In this document: piece by piece, positions 7,970 through 16,127 of the stretch | Position numbering within the stretch: position 1 is the stretch's first letter | Layout: each line of letters begins with the position of its first letter | The notes under the pieces: model-generated | The model's input: the letters and a program-made list of their open reading frames with translations, nothing else | Database searches by the model: none | What the model was told of the DNA's origin: nothing | Source: Eubacteriaceae bacterium ES3 | Lineage (GTDB): Bacteria; Bacillota; Clostridia; Eubacteriales; Eubacteriaceae | Assembly: GCA_030586155.1 (NCBI GenBank) | Contig: CP130741.1 | Span: forward strand, 124,001-188,000 | DNA: 64,000 nt | Direction: 5' to 3' | Translations under genes and position numbers: made by a program

Positions 7970-8548
7970 ATGTTAAGTAGAGCAGAAATAGACGAATTGT
8001 TTAATCATGAATCCTTTTTTGTTGGGGATGAAGATGTTGTAACGGTCGAATATGCAGAAAAGATTTTTGGTAAAAATGCTGTGAAATACGCCATAAGACA
8101 GCACAATAGTAGTCAAAAAATATATATGCGGGGGAAAGAATTTTTCCGGTTTATTGAAAGATATGGTTTTTTAATAGCAGCAGATTTTATTAATAGTAAA
8201 AATTTTGAAAAACAAACAACGAGGAAAAATAAAAAGATAATGAGTATGCACAGTGAAAAATTGCTTAATGAAAATCAGATAAAAGAGCTGTTTAAAAAAG
8301 AATCAGTATTTCTTTATATGAAAGATGTAGTTTTGTATGAAAGAGCAGAAACTATTTTTGGTAAAGAAGCTGTTGAATATGTAATAAATGCTTCGAACCC
8401 TGGTGGATTGTGGAGTTATTTTTGGCATGGTGACAATCGGATTGTTTCTTTTACATTAGCTGGCTTAAAGCAGGTTTCAAGTTACTACAGTGTTGAACAT
8501 GTTTTAAAGTTGCGAGAAAAAGAGAAGCAAAAACAATGTGAAGAATAG
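7970..8548 (+). CDS. Unknown protein with two tandem copies of one domain
   Basis: A 192-residue protein that I do not recognise. It consists of two related halves. Residues 1-75 contain LSRAEIDELFNHESFF, VEYAEKIFGKNAVKYAI and a GKEFFRFIERYG tail; residues 92-180 contain LNENQIKELFKKESVF, YERAETIFGKEAVEYVI and a FTLAGLKQVSSYY tail. Each copy looks like two helices, a short beta element and a helix. It is the last gene of the element and ends just before a strong terminator, a place where satellites and prophages often carry accessory (moron) genes such as anti-phage or host-interaction factors. Function is not inferred. Confidence 0.7.
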   Translation: MLSRAEIDELFNHESFFVGDEDVVTVEYAEKIFGKNAVKYAIRQHNSSQKIYMRGKEFFRFIERYGFLIAADFINSKNFEKQTTRKNKKIMSMHSEKLLNENQIKELFKKESVFLYMKDVVLYERAETIFGKEAVEYVINASNPGGLWSYFWHGDNRIVSFTLAGLKQVSSYYSVEHVLKLREKEKQKQCEE

Positions 8549-8586
8549 TACAGGTTAAAGAAGAATAAAAAATAATACTTATGCAT

Positions 8587-8630
8587 AATAATCCTTGAAG
8601 AGCATTTTTACTTCAGGGATTATTTTATTG
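8587..8630 (+). terminator. Strong hairpin terminator of the phage-like operon
   Basis: A 14-bp stem (8587-8600 with 8611-8624) has one G-U pair and a 10-nt loop, and is followed by a T-rich stretch. It closes the rightward phage-like transcription unit 39 bp after the last gene. Confidence 0.85.
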
Positions 8631-8793
8631 AAAATCTGACCCCTTAGACAATATTTTGACCCCTTAATTGACCCCTTAGAAAAAATATTTTAGAAAAATT
8701 AGATGTTATTGAACAGTTTAAAAAGCACTTAAAAACGCATATTAAAGGCTTTGGCAATTCCATAAAAGATTAAGTATGACAACCATACAATAA

Positions 8794-8816
8794 TTCGAAT
8801 CCCTCTCTCTCCGCCA
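8794..8816 (+). other. tRNA-Ser 3'-end fragment, probable right attachment site
   Basis: The 23 bp starting TTCGAATCCC and ending CCGCCA match the T-loop, T-stem 3' side and acceptor 3' strand of a bacterial tRNA-Ser. Nothing upstream folds as the rest of a tRNA (no GGAGAGA acceptor 5' strand, no D or anticodon arm). Elements that integrate at the 3' end of a tRNA gene leave such a fragment at the far junction, with the intact tRNA at the other. The intact gene should lie left of this window. Confidence 0.75.
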
Positions 8817-8830
8817 TGAAAAGAAATTTA

Positions 8831-8856
8831 AAACGGCTTGATATAGCCGTTTTTTT
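8831..8856 (+). terminator. Terminator just after the tRNA-Ser fragment
   Basis: An 8-bp stem (8831-8838 with 8845-8852) with a 6-nt loop runs into a T tract. It lies 14 bp after the tRNA 3' end, which suggests it is the original terminator of the split tRNA-Ser gene. Confidence 0.75.
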
Positions 8857-8940
8857 AATGCCTTAAAGTTGAACGCTGTGTTTTGACCCCTTATCTGACC
8901 ATCTAGAGATCTCGTGTACAGCATAATATTCTGTAAGCTT

Positions 8941-10569
8941 TTATTTCTCTAATTTTGCATTCGGCAAAACAAATATCGCTAATAACAATCCAATCCCAAC
9001 AAGGATGGTCAAAACAAGTCCAACATGATCCATTGAGATTGACAGTGCATTTGTTAGTATTTTTTCTATCTGTTGAGCAGTCTCAGGGGAAATATTAACC
9101 CCTTGGTCTAGTGTGTCCTTAAAGGTATTAATATTTTTTATCAGAATTTCCTGAATCTGCGTTTTTGATAAGCCCGAAGTAATTGAAAAATTTGCATCAA
9201 CTATGCCTTGAGCAATATTTGAAAAAACGCTTGAAAATAATACGCTCCCTGCTACTGCAATACTTGATGAATTACCTAAATTTTGAAAAGTTAAAAGCAT
9301 TCCTGAACCTTCATTTTTCCATGCTGGCTTTACATTGCTTAAAGCTAAATTGTAGGCAATGCTAAATGCCACACCGACTCCAAAACCAATAAAAAGAAAA
9401 GCAAAGATAAAACTGGAACCGCTAATAGCAGAAAATTCACCCCAAAATTGAGCTCTCATTAAAGTTATTCCCGCCATGATTGAGAGAAGACCAGCAATAA
9501 TCATGACCTTCGGAGAGAAACGATACACAAGTTTAGTGACGAAGAGTGAAGATATTAGAAGTGCGATTGATAAAGGCATCAGGCTAATGCCAGTATCCAT
9601 GGCATTGTAATTGAGTGCATTTTGCATAAAGACAGGCATACAGAACATAATTCCGGCAAAACTCATTTGCCCAAACAGATAGACCAATATAGCAGGAAAA
9701 AAGACATTGTTTGTAAACATCTGAGGGTGAAATAATGCAGGTTTTTCATTTTTGATCCTTCTATTCAGCCAAAAAAGTAGAATAATAAGTAAGCATATAC
9801 CTAGAAGGATAGATAGGAAGGATGCTGATAATCCAAATAGAGAGATCTCAACACCACCGATTATAAGCGGATTTTTTTCAAAAAACCAGCCATAAACATT
9901 GGCGTTTAAGAAGCCCAGGATAATAAAAAACAATCCAATGCCGGAAAACAAAAAGCCAACATAGTCTATTTTGGGGCGGGCATCTTTTTCAATAAGATCC
10001 TTGGGAATAACGCCAGAAAAAAGGATAGCAATTATTACAACGAAGGCCTCACCACCAAAAATAAATCGCCAGGAAAGATAGGTTGTAACAACCCCACCAA
10101 CAATTGGACCAATTGCCAGAGCAACGGCAGCAACGGTGGCATAGATTGACATGGCTTTTGCCCGGTCCTGTCCTTCATAATTTGTTACAATAATCGATAA
10201 CACCGCCGGCATCATGATTGCTGCGGCAATCCCTTCAATTACGGCCCACCCTATTGCCAGCATCATTACATTTTGGCTGAATGCTGCGATTAGCGTTCCG
10301 GTTGCATAAGTCATCAAACCCAATCTAAATGAAACTTTCTTTCCCAGGATATCAGATAATTTTGCCCCGAATAGCATACATGATGCCATGACCAGAGCAT
10401 AAAATGAAATAATACTCTGAACCGCTTCTACAGTAGTTTGCAGATCTGTAACAATATTTGAAATTGAAACATTCATTGCAGTTGAATCGATCACAATAAC
10501 AAAAGTTGCCATTAAAACGACTAATAGAATATTCCATTTGCCCTTATTAATATTTTCAGTATTCTCCAA
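8941..10569 (-). CDS. MFS drug efflux transporter, DHA2 (14-TM, EmrB/QacA-like)
   Basis: A proton-coupled major facilitator exporter of 542 residues. Membrane segments run throughout. Motif A is visible as GAKLSDILGKK, motif D1-like sequence (FVIVIDSTAMNVSISNI) lies in TM1, and the TM5 motif C is GPIVGGVVTTYLSWRFIF. These are diagnostic of the 14-TM DHA2 family, which exports cationic drugs, dyes or bile acids. An earlier ATG lies at 10605, but GGGAGG eight bases before TTG 10569 marks the likely start. It is monocistronic and converges on the phage element boundary. The substrate cannot be told. Confidence 0.9.
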   Translation of the reverse strand: MENTENINKGKWNILLVVLMATFVIVIDSTAMNVSISNIVTDLQTTVEAVQSIISFYALVMASCMLFGAKLSDILGKKVSFRLGLMTYATGTLIAAFSQNVMMLAIGWAVIEGIAAAIMMPAVLSIIVTNYEGQDRAKAMSIYATVAAVALAIGPIVGGVVTTYLSWRFIFGGEAFVVIIAILFSGVIPKDLIEKDARPKIDYVGFLFSGIGLFFIILGFLNANVYGWFFEKNPLIIGGVEISLFGLSASFLSILLGICLLIILLFWLNRRIKNEKPALFHPQMFTNNVFFPAILVYLFGQMSFAGIMFCMPVFMQNALNYNAMDTGISLMPLSIALLISSLFVTKLVYRFSPKVMIIAGLLSIMAGITLMRAQFWGEFSAISGSSFIFAFLFIGFGVGVAFSIAYNLALSNVKPAWKNEGSGMLLTFQNLGNSSSIAVAGSVLFSSVFSNIAQGIVDANFSITSGLSKTQIQEILIKNINTFKDTLDQGVNISPETAQQIEKILTNALSISMDHVGLVLTILVGIGLLLAIFVLPNAKLEK

Positions 10570-10906
10570 TTTATACGCCTCCCTTATAATAGTTATCATT
10601 GACATATTAGCATAGTTTACGCGAATTTAAATCTTTTTTTTATGTATTTATAAATCCTGCTATTGTATGTACCCTTTTGAAAGTTGAATAACCCTCAGCG
10701 CTTTAAAATATGCCTGTATATAAATATGATAAATGGATACTTATATATAAAGCAAGAAATTTTATGATGAATTTCTTTTAGGTAGTATTAAAGGGATAGC
10801 TGAAGCTGTTATAATGGTATGGAAAATTTCATTAGCATTTGGAAAAATCAAGAATTCAAAGCATTAGTATCAACGGATGCATATTAGAGGGTAAGGAGTT
10901 TTTTAA
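10570..10906. other. Intergenic region between divergent genes
   Basis: This 337-bp AT-rich region lies between the divergent MFS and cyclodeaminase genes and must hold both promoters. I see no RNA gene and no clear operator; an AAGGAG ribosome binding site precedes 10907. Confidence 0.5.
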
Positions 10907-12070
10907 ATGGAAAATAATATGGAAAAGCTAAGTGATCTAACAATTGATGAGTTTCTGGAAAAGCTGTCGATTTGTAAATTCCCTGGACCGGCAGCTGGTT
11001 CTGCGGTAGGAACCATTCAGGCAATTACCGCGGCATTAATGAAAATGGCCTGTTGTTGTACATTAAAGAAAGATCCCGAGAATTCTATTTGTAAGGCTTC
11101 GATAGAAGTTGCTGAAGCGCTGCAGGCAGATGCTTTAATCCAGAGCGAAGCTGATATTCTAGCTTATATGGAAGTGATCAGAGCAGGGAAAAGTAATGAA
11201 CCTCAAAGCTACCAGCAGGCTATGGAAGGGGCGATTGGTCCGTTTACGAATTTGCTTGATAACTGTTATCAACTGCTGATCGAAGTTCAGAAGATTTTAC
11301 AGGATAGTTATTCCCTGGTTTTGGGGGATCTGGTTATTTGCGCAAGCTTGGCTGAAGCGGTTGCTGCCGCTGCTAAAGCTGGTATTGATATCAATTCAAT
11401 GTCTTTAACGGACCAAAACGTCAAGCAAAAAATTCTTAAAAATGCAAGCGAGCGTTATCAGTTATGCCTGGGTTTGAAAGAGGCTATTTTGGCACAGGCT
11501 CTGGCGCCGGAAAGCGCCAGTCAAGTAATTGACGAGAGTCAAAAGGTTTTAGAATTCTGGTTTGATCCGGAAAATAAACCATACTGGTTTCAAAAAAATG
11601 AATCTTTTGATCAAAACTTACGCGATCAATTCTATGTTCTCTGGCAGGCTGCCTGTAAGGGAGAACTATCGCTATGGCGGCAGACGATAAGGGGGAGGCT
11701 GGCCGAAATAATTTTATTGGATCAGTTTTCCAGAAATTTCAATCGAAATGGGGAAATGGCTTTTTCTCAGGATTCAATGGCGCTTGTCCTGGCCCAGGAA
11801 GCGCTTCGGCAACCGGAATTCAAGAGTTTGCTGCAGTCTGAAAAACAATTTATTTTAATGCCTTTTATGCATTCGGAATCAGCAGCTATCCATGAACAGG
11901 CTTTATCTTACTTTGAAGAGTTGAATGATTCAGAAACTTTGGAGTACGAAATAAAGCATAAAGCGATTATCGATCAGTTTGGCAGATATCCTCATCGTAA
12001 CGATATTCTAGGCCGGGTATCTACCTCTGAGGAGATAGAATTTCTTAAACAGCCAGGCAGCAGTTTTTAG
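10907..12070 (+). CDS. Cyclodeaminase/FchA-like domain fused to DUF924
   Basis: A 387-residue two-domain protein. Residues 1-205 match the formiminotransferase-cyclodeaminase C-terminal/methenyl-THF cyclohydrolase (FchA) family: TIDEFLEKLS, a Gly/Pro/Ala turn at FPGPAAGSAVG (usually PGGGSA), then long helices. Residues 213-385 match DUF924: VLEFWFDPENKPYWF, RLAEIILLDQFSRNFNR, AFSQDSMALVLAQEAL, PFMHSES and KHKAIIDQFGRYPHRN. FchA makes formyl-THF from methenyl-THF in the acetogenic methyl branch. The fusion with DUF924 is unusual, and the frame is continuous with no sign of an assembly break. It is monocistronic, ending before the terminator at 12241. Confidence 0.82.
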   Translation: MENNMEKLSDLTIDEFLEKLSICKFPGPAAGSAVGTIQAITAALMKMACCCTLKKDPENSICKASIEVAEALQADALIQSEADILAYMEVIRAGKSNEPQSYQQAMEGAIGPFTNLLDNCYQLLIEVQKILQDSYSLVLGDLVICASLAEAVAAAAKAGIDINSMSLTDQNVKQKILKNASERYQLCLGLKEAILAQALAPESASQVIDESQKVLEFWFDPENKPYWFQKNESFDQNLRDQFYVLWQAACKGELSLWRQTIRGRLAEIILLDQFSRNFNRNGEMAFSQDSMALVLAQEALRQPEFKSLLQSEKQFILMPFMHSESAAIHEQALSYFEELNDSETLEYEIKHKAIIDQFGRYPHRNDILGRVSTSEEIEFLKQPGSSF

Positions 12071-12240
12071 ATAATCGTCATTGAGATATTTGGGGAATAA
12101 AAAGATGTTTAAATAGTTTTAGTGCAAACGATAAGTAAAAATATAATAATAAATGGGCTCCAAAATGGAGTACTCTGATTGTACTCAGAAAATGGAGAAA
12201 AGTAGGGCTATGACATTATGAGATAGCCGTATTGAAGTGG

Positions 12241-12290
12241 CCTTTATAAATTTAATTTGAATTAAATTTATAAAGGCGTTTTTTTGTTTT
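12241..12290 (+). terminator. AT-rich terminator with perfect 16-bp stem
   Basis: The stem 12241-12256 pairs perfectly with 12261-12276 around a 4-nt loop and is followed by a T-rich run. It probably ends the 10907 transcript. The 385-bp gap 12071-12455 holds this terminator and the cooS promoter, and no gene. Confidence 0.85.
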
Positions 12291-12389
12291 TTGAAATCTT
12301 AGGGGTTAAAAAAGTGTCAACAAATACCAAGACATAATCGATGGGAGAATTAACTAGTGTTAATATCGATATCTAAACAATAATCATTC

Positions 12390-12417
12390 TTGACAACTGG
12401 ATATACAGGTATATAAT
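12390..12417 (+). promoter_or_regulatory. cooS promoter with overlapping palindrome
   Basis: TTGACA (12390-12395) and TATAAT (12412-12417) are both perfect consensus with a 16-bp spacer. The perfect palindrome ATATAC-AG-GTATAT (12401-12414) lies in the spacer and overlaps the -10 box, a good position for a repressor. No regulator gene is adjacent. This implies strong but probably repressed expression of the operon. Confidence 0.75.
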
Positions 12418-12455
12418 AGAATAAATAAAAGGATTACAAAAGTGGAGGCGTAATT

Positions 12456-14339
12456 ATGAATTCTAATTTTAGCTGTAAGACCTGTCAAAGTGCGGACCAG
12501 AATCTGGAAAATTTCATTTCTGGATTAAGTTATGAAACCTCGCATCATCGAGTGGAGGGGCAAAGTGTTAAATGTGGTTTTGGTCTGCAGGGAATCTGCT
12601 GTCGACTATGTTCCAATGGTCCTTGCCGGATTAGTCCCAATGGACAAAAAGGGGTATGCGGAGCAACTGCGGATACCATCGTGGCCCGTAACTTTTTAAG
12701 AGCTGTGGCGGCCGGATCAGGCTGTTATATTCATGTTATTGAAAATACAGCTTTGATGCTTAAAAAAACCGCTCAGAGTAAAGGCGTTCTAAAAGGAAAA
12801 AATACGCTCAAAAAACTTGCTGATATTTTTGGAATTGATGAAGTTGACGAATATCTATGCGCTGAAAAAGTGGCAGATGCAGTTCTGGCTGATCTCTATA
12901 AGCCTGATTATATAAAAATGGAACTGGTTGAGAAGTTGGCTTATGCGCCACGATTTAAACGTTGGATGGAACTGGATATTCTGCCTGGTGGAGCTAAATC
13001 GGAAGTGTTTGCGGGTGTAGTCAAAACGTCAACCAATCTGAATTCCGATCCCGTTAATATGTATTTGAACACTCTGAAATTAGGAATCTCAACTGGTCTT
13101 TACGGTTTAACCCTGACTAATCTTTTAAATGATGTCCTCTTAGGTGAACCGGCTATTCGCCTGGCACCAGTGGGACTGCGTGTTATCAATCCGGATTACA
13201 TTAATATTATGATAACAGGTCACCAGCATTCTATCTTTACCTATTTGCAGGAGCGTTTAACGGATAAGGATGTGATTGAAAAGGCTGAAAAGGCAGGCGC
13301 TAAAGGATTTAAATTAGTGGGTTGTACCTGTGTTGGTCAGGACCTGCAGCTGCGCGGCGAACATTATCAGGAAGTATTCGACGGTCATGCCGGTAATAAT
13401 TTTACTTCCGAAGCCATTCTGGCTACTGGCGGGATTGATGCAGTCTTATCTGAGTTTAACTGTACTCTGCCGGGGATTGAACCAATTTGTGATGAACTGA
13501 TGATTAAACAGATCTGTCTGGATGATGTCGCCAAGAAAGCCAATGCAGAATTAAAACCTTTTGTTTTTGAAAAAAGGGAAGAGCAGGTTGAAGAAATTCT
13601 TGATGCAATTACTGAATCTTACAAAAACCGTCGTGGTCAAGTGGCAATTAATTTACAGCCGGAACACGGTAATAATGATACTTTAACAGGTGTTAGTGAG
13701 ACATCCCTAAAAGCATTCCTGGGTGGAAGCTGGAAACCGTTAATCGATCTGATAGTTAGTGGTGATATTAAAGGAATTGCCGGTGTTGTAGGTTGCTCGA
13801 GTCTCACAGCTGGTGGTCATGATGTGTTAACGGTTGACCTGGTAAAAGAACTGATTTCTAAAGATATTCTGGTTTTATCAGCTGGATGTTCTTCTGGTGG
13901 TCTGGAAAATGTGGGTCTGATGTCACCTTCGGCAGCTTCGATGGCTGGTCCGAAACTGCGTGCCATTTGTGAAAAACTAAATATCCCACCTGTCTTAAAC
14001 TTTGGCCCTTGCCTGGCAATTGGACGTCTGGAATTGGTGGCGACTGAGCTTGCGGAAACGTTAGGAATTGATATTCCTCAGTTGCCCTTAGTCTTATCAG
14101 CGCCGCAATGGCTTGAGGAGCAGGCTTTAGCCGATGGCGCCTTTGGTCTGGCCCTTGGTCTGCCCCTGCATTTGGGCTTGCCGCCCTTTGTAACTGGAAG
14201 TTCGCTGGCAGTAGAAGTGTTTACTGAGAACATGAAAGAATTGACTGGCGGTCAGTTGATTATTGATGATAATGCTAAACAGGCGGCTGAGACACTGGAA
14301 GGAATTATTTTAGCAAAACGCCAGGGTTTAAACATATAG
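12456..14339 (+). CDS. cooS: Divergent CooS-type (Ni-)Fe-S carbon monoxide dehydrogenase homologue
   Basis: A 627-residue member of the anaerobic CODH family. The D-cluster (Cys40, Cys48) and B-cluster cysteines (Cys49, 52, 57, 68) are present. So are equivalents of all six C-cluster ligands: His256, Cys292, Cys336, Cys447, Cys478, Cys519. However, the proton-relay histidine motif usually written AHSDHG is replaced by CYIHVI (residues 90-95), and the catalytic-lysine motif MSEKA is replaced by LEEQA (552-556). The protein is therefore of the CooS fold but probably not an efficient CO oxidiser; it resembles the divergent, CODH-V-like clade. It is first in an operon with a CooF ferredoxin and an FAD oxidoreductase, so electrons can pass to or from NAD(P)H. 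Confidence 0.9.
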   Translation: MNSNFSCKTCQSADQNLENFISGLSYETSHHRVEGQSVKCGFGLQGICCRLCSNGPCRISPNGQKGVCGATADTIVARNFLRAVAAGSGCYIHVIENTALMLKKTAQSKGVLKGKNTLKKLADIFGIDEVDEYLCAEKVADAVLADLYKPDYIKMELVEKLAYAPRFKRWMELDILPGGAKSEVFAGVVKTSTNLNSDPVNMYLNTLKLGISTGLYGLTLTNLLNDVLLGEPAIRLAPVGLRVINPDYINIMITGHQHSIFTYLQERLTDKDVIEKAEKAGAKGFKLVGCTCVGQDLQLRGEHYQEVFDGHAGNNFTSEAILATGGIDAVLSEFNCTLPGIEPICDELMIKQICLDDVAKKANAELKPFVFEKREEQVEEILDAITESYKNRRGQVAINLQPEHGNNDTLTGVSETSLKAFLGGSWKPLIDLIVSGDIKGIAGVVGCSSLTAGGHDVLTVDLVKELISKDILVLSAGCSSGGLENVGLMSPSAASMAGPKLRAICEKLNIPPVLNFGPCLAIGRLELVATELAETLGIDIPQLPLVLSAPQWLEEQALADGAFGLALGLPLHLGLPPFVTGSSLAVEVFTENMKELTGGQLIIDDNAKQAAETLEGIILAKRQGLNI

Positions 14340-14348
14340 GAGGGCATC

Positions 14349-14789
14349 ATGAAACGGATTATTATTAATCGCGAAAAATGTGATAGTTGTCTGAACTGTA
14401 CCGTTGCCTGTATCAGCGCCCATCAGGAAGGCAGCAATTTTTATACGGCAGATTTGAGCGGCAGAACGGCTGAGTCGCGGAATAAGATTTATTATAAGGA
14501 AAATCAGGGCTATTTTCCTATCTTTTGTCGGCATTGTGACGAGCCGGAATGTGTTATGTCCTGTATGAGCGGCGCATTATCCAAAGATTCCTCCACTGGA
14601 CTGGTCAATTATGATGCAGAAAAATGTGGTTCCTGCCTGATGTGTGTAATGAATTGTCCTTATGGTGTAATGAAACCGGATAAAGAAAATTCTAAAATGA
14701 TTAAATGCGATTTTTGTCAGGATCAGCCAGAAGGACCCAGTTGTGTTAAATCCTGTCCTAAAGAAGCAATCATAGTACAGGAGGTATGA
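14349..14789 (+). CDS. cooF: CooF-like four-cluster ferredoxin
   Basis: A 146-residue electron-transfer protein with four [4Fe-4S] motifs: CDSCLNCTVAC near the start, CRHCDEPECVMSC, CGSCLMCVMNCPYG and CDFCQDQPEG...CVKSCP. This arrangement is that of CooF/DMSO reductase B-type ferredoxins that shuttle electrons between CooS and a partner. It begins 9 bp after cooS and is followed directly by the flavoprotein gene, so it should wire the two together. Confidence 0.92.
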   Translation: MKRIIINREKCDSCLNCTVACISAHQEGSNFYTADLSGRTAESRNKIYYKENQGYFPIFCRHCDEPECVMSCMSGALSKDSSTGLVNYDAEKCGSCLMCVMNCPYGVMKPDKENSKMIKCDFCQDQPEGPSCVKSCPKEAIIVQEV

Positions 14790-14791
14790 AG

Positions 14792-16012
14792 ATGAAATAT
14801 CTTATAATTGGTGCCAGTGCAGCTGGTATTTCGGCGATAAAAACCATCCGTGCGATGGATAAGGAGACTGAAATAACCTTAATCTCCAAGGAAAAAGAAA
14901 TTCACTCACGGTGTATGCTTCATCACTGTCTGAGTGGTCACAGAAATGAAAAGTCAATTAATTTTTCAGGTGAAAATTTTTGTCGGGATGAAAAAGTTAA
15001 CTGGTTAAATGGTGTAAGTGTCGCAGCTGTTGACCCGACCCAAAAAACTGTTAATACTGATGATGGAAAGGAAATAGTCTTTGATAAATTGCTGATTGCT
15101 ACGGGAGCAGGGTATTTTATTCCCCCGGTGCCAGGATTGAGAGAAGCCAAAAATGTTTTTGGTTTTCGTGATCTTGAAGATGTTAAGAAAATTGATGCGG
15201 TTTTAAATGAAAAGAGCAAGGTTGTGATTATCGGTTCCGGGCTTGTGGGACTGGATGTAGCCTCGGCCCTAAATGAACGGGGGATCAGGAATACTATTGT
15301 TGAGATGATGCCAGGTATTTTACCACTACAGCTGGATAAACAGTCCGCCAGGGTCTATCAGAATTTATTTGAAGAACATGGGACAAATTTTCTATTATCT
15401 GAAAAGGTGATTGAACTGAAGATGGATGATAATCTCCATGGGACAACATTAGTGCTGGAAAGTGGTAAAAGTCTGGATGCCGATTTGGTGATTGTAGCGG
15501 CCGGTGTCAGGCCAGAGACAGCTTTCTTGAAAGGGTCAGAAATCGAATTGGATCGTGGTATCGTCGTTAATGAAAAAATGCAGACCAGTCAGCCTGACAT
15601 CTATGCGGCTGGGGATGTAACCGGACTATCGGGAATTTGGCCAAATGCCATGAAACAGGGAAAAATAGCAGCCCAGAATATGATGGGAATGGAGAGCATT
15701 TATGATGATCGTTTTGCAATCAAGAATACCATTAATTTCTATGGTTGCCCAACCCTCTCACTCGGCAAAATTGCTGCGGACGAAAACACAAGAATAGTAT
15801 GCCGTGAGGATCGAAACAGCTATACAAAAATATTACTCAGGGACCATATAATCGAAGGCTTAATTTTACAGGGAAATCTTGATTATGCCGGTTTCTGGCA
15901 GGTTTTGCTTAAAAATAAAATCGTTATCGATGAAAAGGAAGTCTTCGATTTAAAATATTCAGACTTTTATGCAGTGAATGAGAAAAACGGACAATTTGAA
16001 ATGGCTATTTAA
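14792..16012 (+). CDS. NAD(P)H/FAD-dependent oxidoreductase (FNOR of the CooS operon)
   Basis: A 406-residue pyridine nucleotide-disulfide reductase-like flavoprotein. The FAD-binding GASAAGISA lies at the N-terminus, a second Rossmann motif VVIIGSGLVGLDVA near residue 147, and the flavin-contacting TSQPDIYAAGDV near residue 268. Redox-active CxxxxC is absent, as in NADH oxidase/FNOR types. ATG 14792 is chosen because AGGAGG lies 8 bases upstream; ATG 14786 is too close. It is the last gene of the cooS-cooF operon and is likely to couple it to NAD(P)H. Confidence 0.88.
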   Translation: MKYLIIGASAAGISAIKTIRAMDKETEITLISKEKEIHSRCMLHHCLSGHRNEKSINFSGENFCRDEKVNWLNGVSVAAVDPTQKTVNTDDGKEIVFDKLLIATGAGYFIPPVPGLREAKNVFGFRDLEDVKKIDAVLNEKSKVVIIGSGLVGLDVASALNERGIRNTIVEMMPGILPLQLDKQSARVYQNLFEEHGTNFLLSEKVIELKMDDNLHGTTLVLESGKSLDADLVIVAAGVRPETAFLKGSEIELDRGIVVNEKMQTSQPDIYAAGDVTGLSGIWPNAMKQGKIAAQNMMGMESIYDDRFAIKNTINFYGCPTLSLGKIAADENTRIVCREDRNSYTKILLRDHIIEGLILQGNLDYAGFWQVLLKNKIVIDEKEVFDLKYSDFYAVNEKNGQFEMAI

Positions 16013-16083
16013 AGGTGTTTAGAAAATAGAACGAGCAGAATTTTATAAATTTAGTATTTAAATAGTTGCACAAATCAATAAGA

Positions 16084-16127
16084 CAGCCAGCATATTAATG
16101 AAATATAAATATGCTGACTGTTTTTTT
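16084..16127 (+). terminator. Terminator of the cooS operon
   Basis: A 13-bp stem (16084-16096 with 16108-16120, one G-U pair) is followed by seven T. Confidence 0.85.

Larger units (their letters stand above)
8637..8893 (+). repeat. Four direct TGACCCCTTA repeats around the att site
   Basis: The decamer TGACCCCTTA occurs at 8637-8646, 8657-8666, 8669-8678 and 8884-8893, all in the same orientation. Three copies lie left of the tRNA-Ser 3' fragment and one to its right. Clustered short direct repeats beside an attachment core are what integrase arm-type sites look like. The copy on the far side of the core is then unexpected, since that side should be host DNA. Confidence 0.65.

Noticed and set aside
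8742-8816. Complete tRNA-Ser gene
   Set aside because: Only the T-loop and acceptor 3' end are present; no 5' acceptor strand, D arm or anticodon arm can be folded upstream.
12456-16012. Main acetyl-CoA synthase/CODH operon of the Wood-Ljungdahl pathway
   Set aside because: No ACS, corrinoid Fe-S protein or AcsE genes are adjacent, and the CooS lacks catalytic His/Lys residues.
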